Below, in pieces: positions 1 to 4,903 of a DNA stretch of 6,790 nucleotides. Each line of letters starts with the position of its first letter. Position 1 is the stretch's first letter. This DNA comes from Candidatus Poseidoniales archaeon. Its GTDB lineage: Archaea; Thermoplasmatota; Poseidoniia; Poseidoniales; Poseidoniaceae. The notes below the pieces were generated by a model. That model was not told where the DNA came from. It saw only the letters and a program-made list of their open reading frames with translations, and searched no databases. The position numbers and the translations under genes were made by a program. Location: NCBI GenBank assembly GCA_009887135.1, contig QXYA01000158.1, forward strand, positions 1 to 6,790, read 5' to 3'.

Positions 1-1291
1 TTCCGGTAGTGGAGATCCCCACTCTGCTTGGTCCACTGACAAGGTCGTGTAGTCCGACTTCAACTTTCAGGTTTGTAAGATCAAGGTCTCCGTCCCAAGG
101 AGTTTCATCGAGTATTGTAATTTGCTCCGCTCTATCGACGGTGATATCTGGAATACCTTGCCAAGCTCGAACGCGTGCATCGGTGATACGTACAGTAATC
201 GGCAGTTTTGTTTCATCGATTGGTAAATCGACCCAAGCACTCATTCGGCATTGGCCAGTTGGGTCAGCTATCTGGCCCGACCAAAGGTACCTTTCTTCTC
301 CATCTTTGGTGAATGTACGCTTTGCCCATTCCGTGATGCTGACAATAACTTCGACATCCTTCGAACCATCGCGAAGTGTACTTACTGTCGCAATAAGTCC
401 TTCTTTCAGGGCATCTGTATCTGCGAAAGAAGCATCGTGGAATGGCTCAATTTTCGTTGTTCTACCAAAGTTGAGTTCTGGTGTGTCTCGAAAGGTCTTG
501 ACTTGAGCGCCATCTACCTTTAGCAATGAACCAACTTCAAATTCAAAGGGTTCCCAAGAAAGGAAACCGATTGCACCCGATTCATCAGCCAATCGGCCTC
601 GGACAACGTCAATACTACCGCTCCCATCTCTCTTGTGAATTTGATCTGGTCGAACCGACATGACGCGACCAACGATGCAAACATAACCGTCGCCAGGAAG
701 GGAATCGATACCGATTGGCTCGCCTGGAGCGACAACTGGTCGAGTTCCTTCTCGCAAGACAGCGATGCGTGATGATTGATTGATATTGATCGACATTCTT
801 CCTTGATACTCGTTGACAGATGCTCCTTCAATTCGAACAACTGACCCTGGCGTAATGTTAGCGTTATTTCCCCAGTCTTTGTACTCCCAGCGGGTTCTTT
901 CTCCAGAACCTTCCTGCCATGGGTCATCTTCAAGAAGACCGAAAGAGATAGACTTTGATTCGCCACGAATCATTTGTTCACGAACGTTGTGTGAAACGAT
1001 TTCAACTTCGATTTCAATCTCACGATCGTCAGCTTTCAACTCAGAAAGGGAACTCACCTTTTTGGATGGCTTCTTCGTTTGACCACTCGCCCCTCCTTGA
1101 GAGGTTGGTGTGTCGCTTTCACTTCGAAATCGTCGTACAATCGATCGAATAGCGTCTTGTGGAGGGATGAAAAATTCTTCTTCGTACTTCACGAAAGCTG
1201 AGCGGATTTCATCTTGATCGGCGTCAGGACATTCCTGCAATACTGCTGCAATATGGCCTGCATATCGGTCGTCTCCGCTCAAAGAATCCAC
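1..1291 (-). CDS. rpa: RPA-like single-stranded DNA-binding protein, multiple OB folds (C-terminus beyond window)
   Basis: Archaeal replication protein A binds and protects single-stranded DNA in replication and repair. The frame is open for 430 codons with no stop before the window edge. From the GTG at 1291, residues 5-55 form a helical region (key stretch DEIRSAFVKYEEEFFIPPQD, then IRSIVRRF) matching the N-terminal domain I know from haloarchaeal RPAs. A polar Ser/Lys linker follows (about 56-85), then three OB folds: about 90-180 (ending RIEGASVNEYQGRMSINI), 200-285 (GRLADESGAIGFLSW, then VDGAQVKTFRDTPELNFG), and 295-395 (IADPTGQCRMSAWVDL, then DARVRAWQGIPDITV). The repeated adenylate of beta strands, a short turn with GxxxxxW, and a basic/aromatic strand is typical of RPA OB folds. 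A zinc finger or fourth OB fold would lie outside the window. No in-frame ATG exists near the N-terminus. GTG 1291 is the first start candidate and TTG 1282 is an alternative; the helical domain begins right after both. The family call is firm; the start is not. Confidence 0.88.
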   Translation of the reverse strand, partial: MDSLSGDDRYAGHIAAVLQECPDADQDEIRSAFVKYEEEFFIPPQDAIRSIVRRFRSESDTPTSQGGASGQTKKPSKKVSSLSELKADDREIEIEVEIVSHNVREQMIRGESKSISFGLLEDDPWQEGSGERTRWEYKDWGNNANITPGSVVRIEGASVNEYQGRMSININQSSRIAVLREGTRPVVAPGEPIGIDSLPGDGYVCIVGRVMSVRPDQIHKRDGSGSIDVVRGRLADESGAIGFLSWEPFEFEVGSLLKVDGAQVKTFRDTPELNFGRTTKIEPFHDASFADTDALKEGLIATVSTLRDGSKDVEVIVSITEWAKRTFTKDGEERYLWSGQIADPTGQCRMSAWVDLPIDETKLPITVRITDARVRAWQGIPDITVDRAEQITILDETPWDGDLDLTNLKVEVGLHDLVSGPSRVGISTTG

Positions 1292-1434
1292 CCCCGCCAG
1301 GCGAATTGTTGATTGGGCCTGTGCGGAGAACAGGCTGCGGGTTTTCGTGCGGATTGGTTTAGACTTGACACTCCCATGACCTCCATGGAACTGAACAAGA
1401 CTGACGAGGGGTGATAAACAATCCCCTTCACAAT
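1292..1434 (-). other. tldE-rpa intergenic leader with possible short upstream ORF
   Basis: This 143-nt gap separates tldE from rpa. The frame continuing from tldE stays open past its TGA to a TGA at 1279-1281. Possible starts in it are GTG 1431, ATG 1386, ATG 1377 and GTG 1371, giving peptides of 50, 35, 32 or 30 residues that end FAWRGWIL. GTG 1371 has a Shine-Dalgarno-like GGAGGT at 1379-1384 with a 7-nt spacer, the best ribosome-binding site I see in the window. The terminal TGA overlaps the alternative rpa start TTG (1280-1282) as TTGA, an arrangement that would suit translational coupling. The peptide resembles no family I know, and an open run of this length can arise by chance. It may simply be untranslated leader. 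No convincing TATA box is visible; TTTATC at about 1414-1419 is the nearest thing. Confidence 0.25.
1317..1335 (-). repeat. Inverted repeat, 6-bp arms, upstream of rpa
   Basis: The minus-strand arms GCCTGT and ACAGGC flank a 7-nt spacer and pair perfectly. The element ends 26 nt before the GTG start of rpa, inside the possible upstream ORF. No T-tract follows, so an intrinsic terminator is unlikely. It could be an RNA hairpin in the rpa leader, an operator, or chance. Confidence 0.3.
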
Positions 1435-2844
1435 TCAGGCGGGATTGATACGCATTCCTTGTGCGAAGAGGACGTTTGAAAGGTGATTTGTTCCAGTGCT
1501 TGACACACCGTTCCTTGTCGAACTGTGGCCGAGACTGACTTCTTTTGACAAGGCTTTGAAGAGATTTCCAGAGACGCCAGCCTGTTTAATCGGGCCCAAT
1601 ATTTCACCTTCTTCAATTCGAAGAACGGTACTTGATGTGACTGAGAAATCTCCGCTCGTTGGGTTAGCCGTATGTGCACCCATGACGCTGTGAACAACAT
1701 AACCCGTTCCCATTGTCTCAATCATCTCATCAAGAGACATTGGAGGCTTTGATGAAAGTAGATGGACGTCACCACATCCTGTTGTTGGAGGTGACATGTG
1801 GCTACCTCGCGACGCAGAACCTGTTGATTCAGCAGCATCAATTCTACCTTCTGATACATTCTTCGCAGCATCTCTTGAGGACCATAACATCTTGCGAAGA
1901 GTGCCATTTTCAATAATTGTGTGGCATGATGTCGGCACGCCTTCTCCATCGCGTGAACCTGAGCCAAATCCACCTTCCATCCTTCGATCATCCATCATTG
2001 TGAGATGATTATCGAGTACAACTTCGTTTAATTTTCCAGACCAATAGGATTCGCCTCGAACCATTCGTTCACCAAGAATAGATGGTCGAATGATATTTGA
2101 GAATAAGGAACTGATTCCCTGTGAAGTCATTATGACAGGTGTGTCTTGTGCATCTGATTGAATTTCAATAGGGTCTCTTGTTTTTTGAGCCCATTCCACT
2201 GCTGTAGCCACACAATCAGGAATGCCTTCGATGAGTTTTCGTGAGGAAGAACTCTCCCATGAACTTGTCATTTGATCGTCTACATCGATGGAGACTTGGA
2301 CTCCTAAGCCATGGGATGTCGATATTCCAGATGCTTCAATACCTTGACTTGACAACATAACGCCAGCTTCGGCACCAATTCCAATGCCTCCACCGATAAC
2401 AACTGCTCTTTTGTCGAGCGATGTGACTTCGGAGATGATGTCATCTCCTTGAGTGAGAAGGTCATCTGGAGATAATTTCAGGATAGTCTCATCGAGCATT
2501 CCATCAACAGGATTTGTTTTTTCGGCTGATGGTAAAGAGAAACCTGCAATGCTTGGGCTTGCCTTTGCTATTGACAATGCCTGTGAAACGGCGTGCTTGG
2601 CTCCTGAGACATCAACAAGATGGGCATAGCCATACCGGCCATTGTTAAGTATTCGGACACCAAATCCGCCTTCTCCGCCTCCTGAAGCGAGGGAAATTCT
2701 TCCTGCTTCGATATCTAATGAGCGGCCATATCCTTGCGTTCCTACGATTTCCCATTCTGAAATGCTTTGTAGTTCACATTCCTTTGAGATCACCTTGCAT
2801 CCGTCAAGGAGCCGTTCAATTGCATCTTCTGGAATCATGCTCAT
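1435..2844 (-). CDS. tldE: TldE/PmbA family protein, non-catalytic partner of TldD
   Basis: TldE pairs with TldD to form a heterodimeric zinc metalloprotease that degrades unfolded or short peptides; in Escherichia coli the pair also matures microcin B17 and removes the CcdA antitoxin. The 469-residue product is of normal family length. It has the N-terminal TldD/PmbA domain (GGGEGGFGVRILNNGRYGYA, about residues 55-74), a central region (about 120-225), and the C-terminal PmbA domain with MGAHTANPTSGDFSV (388-402), IEEGEILGPIKQAGVSGNLF (410-429) and a terminal NVLFAQGMRI. The place where TldD has HExxxH reads SQGISSLFSN (241-250), without zinc ligands, which identifies TldE. Its ATG overlaps the tldD stop by four bases (ATGA, 2841-2844), so it is almost certainly translated from the same message and coupled to tldD. 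ATG 2838 two codons inside is an alternative start. The physiological substrate in archaea is unknown to me. Confidence 0.93.
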   Translation of the reverse strand: MSMIPEDAIERLLDGCKVISKECELQSISEWEIVGTQGYGRSLDIEAGRISLASGGGEGGFGVRILNNGRYGYAHLVDVSGAKHAVSQALSIAKASPSIAGFSLPSAEKTNPVDGMLDETILKLSPDDLLTQGDDIISEVTSLDKRAVVIGGGIGIGAEAGVMLSSQGIEASGISTSHGLGVQVSIDVDDQMTSSWESSSSRKLIEGIPDCVATAVEWAQKTRDPIEIQSDAQDTPVIMTSQGISSLFSNIIRPSILGERMVRGESYWSGKLNEVVLDNHLTMMDDRRMEGGFGSGSRDGEGVPTSCHTIIENGTLRKMLWSSRDAAKNVSEGRIDAAESTGSASRGSHMSPPTTGCGDVHLLSSKPPMSLDEMIETMGTGYVVHSVMGAHTANPTSGDFSVTSSTVLRIEEGEILGPIKQAGVSGNLFKALSKEVSLGHSSTRNGVSSTGTNHLSNVLFAQGMRINPA

Positions 2845-4280
2845 CCCACCAGTGCTTCTCGAATTCTCATGATTGGGCCGCCGTCGCCCACGGGGACAGT
2901 TTGTCCTTTTCCGCAGAATCCAGGACTTGCGAGTTTTGCATCTTTGGTTAATCCATCAACATCATTCAAAATCTGCAATGTTAATCCACTGACACTGACG
3001 TCACGTAGAGGAGTAGTAATCTCCCCATTTTCGATCAAGTATGCTTCTTGAGCAGCAAATTGGAATGAACCTCTGCCTGTGTCAACCTGTCCACCACGTG
3101 ATCCACATGCATAAACGCCATACTCAATGTCCTCCATTAATTCATCAATATCATTGAAACTTCCACCCATGATCATCGTATTGGACATTCGAACAAGTGG
3201 ATGGTGGAGGCCATCCTGCGCCCGTGCGCCCGCATTTGGTTCTAGACCAAAGTGATGTGCGGTTTCTCTGTGATTCAAGTAATCGGTTAGGACACCGTTC
3301 TTGATGAGTGTTTTTTCTCTTGTGTCGAGTCCTTCATCATCGATAGGATAGGCGCCATAGCCTCCTCGCATGGTTGGATCATCAACAACTGTGACAATTT
3401 CATTTCCGATTTTTTGGCCAAGTTTTCCATCTAAGCAAGAGTCACCCGCTGCGACAAGGTCTGCTTCGCATGGATGACCTAATGCTTCATGAATGTAGAC
3501 GCCTGTAAGGTCACGGTCTGCAATTAGAGGTAATTTTCCACTTGGTGAACGCTCCGCTTTGAGTAGTCTCAATGCTGCGATACGAGCATCTCCACCAAGA
3601 CTTTGAAGGTCACAAGCTTCGATGAGCTCGAGGCCACCTTCGCCGCCATGCCTCATTCTATAGGATACTGGATCGCCACCATCTCTGGCGGTAACCATGC
3701 CATTTACCATCGAACGTTGGAATGACCATGTTCTGTCCATGCCTTCCGTTGTGAGGAGTTCAGTGTGGAGGTGCTCATCGGACCAACCACACGAAACTGA
3801 GATGATTCGTTCATCATCGTTGGCAGACTGATGGATGTTGTCGAGCATTGACAACTTTGTGTCGAGGTCGGTGTTGCGAACATCTTTTTTTGACTTCCAA
3901 TGAATTTCATCTTGATGAATTGGGATTTCAGCTAGTTGAATTGGATTTGAACCGCTAGGACGGCGTGCAGCAACTGCTTTCGCTAGGCGCACAGTTGCTT
4001 CGATTTCATTTGGAATGTTGCTGATATCTGTCGTAGAATGAACGCCCCATGCACCGTCTGCTAAGATTCGAAGTGTTGCTCCTATCTCTTGACCAGGGAT
4101 TGCATGTTCAAGTTGTCCATCTTTTAATCGGACTGAAGAAGTTGTTTCGGCCATTAAACGAATTTCTGCATAACTTGCTCCAAACGTCAAAGCATTGCTT
4201 AGAGCATTGTTCATCTTTGTGCGATCGAGGTATCTGGAGGAGTAGGAGGTGGCTGACGCTCGCTCGGATTGGATGACCAT
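2841..4280 (-). CDS. tldD: TldD zinc metalloprotease, catalytic subunit
   Basis: This is the catalytic half of the TldD/TldE peptidase, a cytoplasmic enzyme acting on peptides threaded into the heterodimer. The zinc motif HEALGH is at residues 264-269 (bases 3474-3491), preceded by TGVYI and followed by PCEAD, matching the family pattern. The third zinc ligand expected from the E. coli structure is the cysteine in GFCGKGQTVPVGDGGPIMRI, here Cys456. Also typical are GQEIGATLRILADGAWGVHS near residues 63-82, YPIDDEGLDTREKTLIKNGV in the central barrel, and ETAHHFGLEPNAGARAQDG. At 479 residues it is of usual size, and nothing looks broken. ATG 4280 gives a 22-residue polar N-terminal extension (MVIQSERASATSYSS) before the family's usual start; ATG 4214 (Met23, MNNALSNAL) is a shorter alternative. 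No Shine-Dalgarno sequence precedes either. tldE follows with a 4-nt overlap, and cgi121 lies 65 nt upstream. Confidence 0.95.
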   Translation of the reverse strand: MVIQSERASATSYSSRYLDRTKMNNALSNALTFGASYAEIRLMAETTSSVRLKDGQLEHAIPGQEIGATLRILADGAWGVHSTTDISNIPNEIEATVRLAKAVAARRPSGSNPIQLAEIPIHQDEIHWKSKKDVRNTDLDTKLSMLDNIHQSANDDERIISVSCGWSDEHLHTELLTTEGMDRTWSFQRSMVNGMVTARDGGDPVSYRMRHGGEGGLELIEACDLQSLGGDARIAALRLLKAERSPSGKLPLIADRDLTGVYIHEALGHPCEADLVAAGDSCLDGKLGQKIGNEIVTVVDDPTMRGGYGAYPIDDEGLDTREKTLIKNGVLTDYLNHRETAHHFGLEPNAGARAQDGLHHPLVRMSNTMIMGGSFNDIDELMEDIEYGVYACGSRGGQVDTGRGSFQFAAQEAYLIENGEITTPLRDVSVSGLTLQILNDVDGLTKDAKLASPGFCGKGQTVPVGDGGPIMRIREALVG

Positions 4281-4349
4281 GGGTCTTCTCTTGTGCGGAG
4301 GTGTTTGAACTCTTTGTTTTCAAGAGTGGTTGGGAATTGATATTATTAT
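4281..4349 (-). promoter_or_regulatory. tldD: Possible archaeal promoter for tldD-tldE
   Basis: The only clearly AT-rich stretch in the gap is AATAATAATATC on the minus strand (about 4337-4349), which overlaps the cgi121 stop codon and resembles an archaeal TATA element. Initiation about 25 nt downstream would fall near 4312-4315 and leave a leader of roughly 32-35 nt. This would give tldD-tldE its own transcript, although read-through from cgi121 is also possible. The call rests on composition and spacing only. Confidence 0.3.
4309..4327 (-). repeat. Inverted repeat, 6-bp arms, in the cgi121-tldD gap
   Basis: Minus-strand arms ACTCTT and AAGAGT pair perfectly around a 7-nt spacer. The element sits between the possible TATA box and the tldD ATG, over the expected transcription start, where a repressor site would lie. 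It lacks a trailing T-tract, so it is a poor terminator for cgi121. It may be chance. Confidence 0.3.
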
Positions 4350-4876
4350 TGAGACGTGTTTACATCAGCAAGTAGAATGTGACCTATAAGAGCGGCCTCA
4401 ATTCGTATTGATTCCGTTTCACCACCAAGAGAGACGCCAAGCTTTTCTGCCCCTGTGGTGCTAATCTGGAGTGAATTTTCAGTTGATGTCAATCCAAGTT
4501 TTGTGAGTAAAGATTCGGCCGATGAATTAATTTCCTCTTCGTTTTGAGGTTGGTCAATGTTTGGAATATGAAGTAACCAACCTGATTGAGCACCTTGAGC
4601 GAGTCCAGCTCGCTTGAAGGCCTCTGAGACATTGTTTGTTCCAGATAAGACCCGTAAGAATTCTGCATCCAATGTATGAGCCTGTGCTTTGGAACGTTCA
4701 ATGTTGCGTGAACTTACAACTGCAGCAGTCCATAACTGGCGAGGTGTTTGTGCAACCTCCCCCCCACAAAAAACCCATCTTTCAGAAGGTTGTGATTTCT
4801 GGAAGGAATGAACAAATTGTTTGATGTCAATTGGTTCAACAGAATTCCAAGCCCAACAAGGAAAGGTGCTCCACAT
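4346..4876 (-). CDS. cgi121: Probable KEOPS complex subunit Cgi121 (t6A tRNA modification)
   Basis: Cgi121 (TPRKB in humans) binds Bud32 in the KEOPS complex, which makes N6-threonylcarbamoyladenosine at position 37 of ANN-decoding tRNAs; archaeal Cgi121 is reported to capture the tRNA 3' CCA end. The 176-residue product is close to the family length of about 150-180. The recognisable core is at residues 47-91: a helix (LWTAAVVSSRNIERSKAQ), then AHTLDAEFLRVLSGTNNVSEAFKRAGL, which corresponds to the family pattern of AxSxxxExLxxxSGxxQIxxAxxxxG. The C-terminal IRIEAALIGHILLAD also fits the family's last helix. Divergence is noticeable: the usual Arg-Gln before the isoleucine is Asn-Asn here. 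ATG 4876 is the only ATG near the N-terminus, 27 nt after the hel308 stop and in the same frame. My recollection is that cgi121 adjoins hel308 in other euryarchaea too, which supports the call. No other KEOPS gene is visible. Confidence 0.72.
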   Translation of the reverse strand: MWSTFPCWAWNSVEPIDIKQFVHSFQKSQPSERWVFCGGEVAQTPRQLWTAAVVSSRNIERSKAQAHTLDAEFLRVLSGTNNVSEAFKRAGLAQGAQSGWLLHIPNIDQPQNEEEINSSAESLLTKLGLTSTENSLQISTTGAEKLGVSLGGETESIRIEAALIGHILLADVNTSQ

Positions 4877-4903
4877 GAATGCGTTGCGCGCTCTGTTAGC
4901 ACA

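Noticed and set aside
9..523. Two overlapping plus-strand open frames of 165 and 90 codons
   Set aside because: They lie antisense to the rpa OB folds, have compositions of reverse-complemented coding sequence, and match no family I recognise.
520..966. Minus-strand open frame of 148 codons
   Set aside because: It is another frame of rpa. The rpa frame across the same bases encodes clear OB-fold strands, whereas this one does not resemble any protein.
1408..1426. Hairpin-like GGGG ... CCCC element just after the tldE stop
   Set aside because: The arms pair only four G-C pairs before a bulge, and no T-tract follows, so I would not call it a terminator.
1279..1431. RiPP precursor peptide next to tldD/tldE
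   Set aside because: TldD/TldE can mature peptide antibiotics, and the short ORF contains a Cys and several Ser, but there is no leader/core pattern, no cyclodehydratase or transporter, and archaeal tldD/tldE pairs commonly stand without such systems.
1796..2008. Plus-strand frames antisense to tldE and tldD (several of 60-77 codons)
   Set aside because: They are reverse-complement shadows of the two strongly supported genes, with no start context or family resemblance.
4229..4252. Purine-rich plus-strand run resembling two ribosome-binding sites (GGAGGAGTAGGAGGT)
   Set aside because: It lies inside tldD antisense, encoding a Ser/Tyr stretch on the minus strand, and no plausible plus-strand gene follows.
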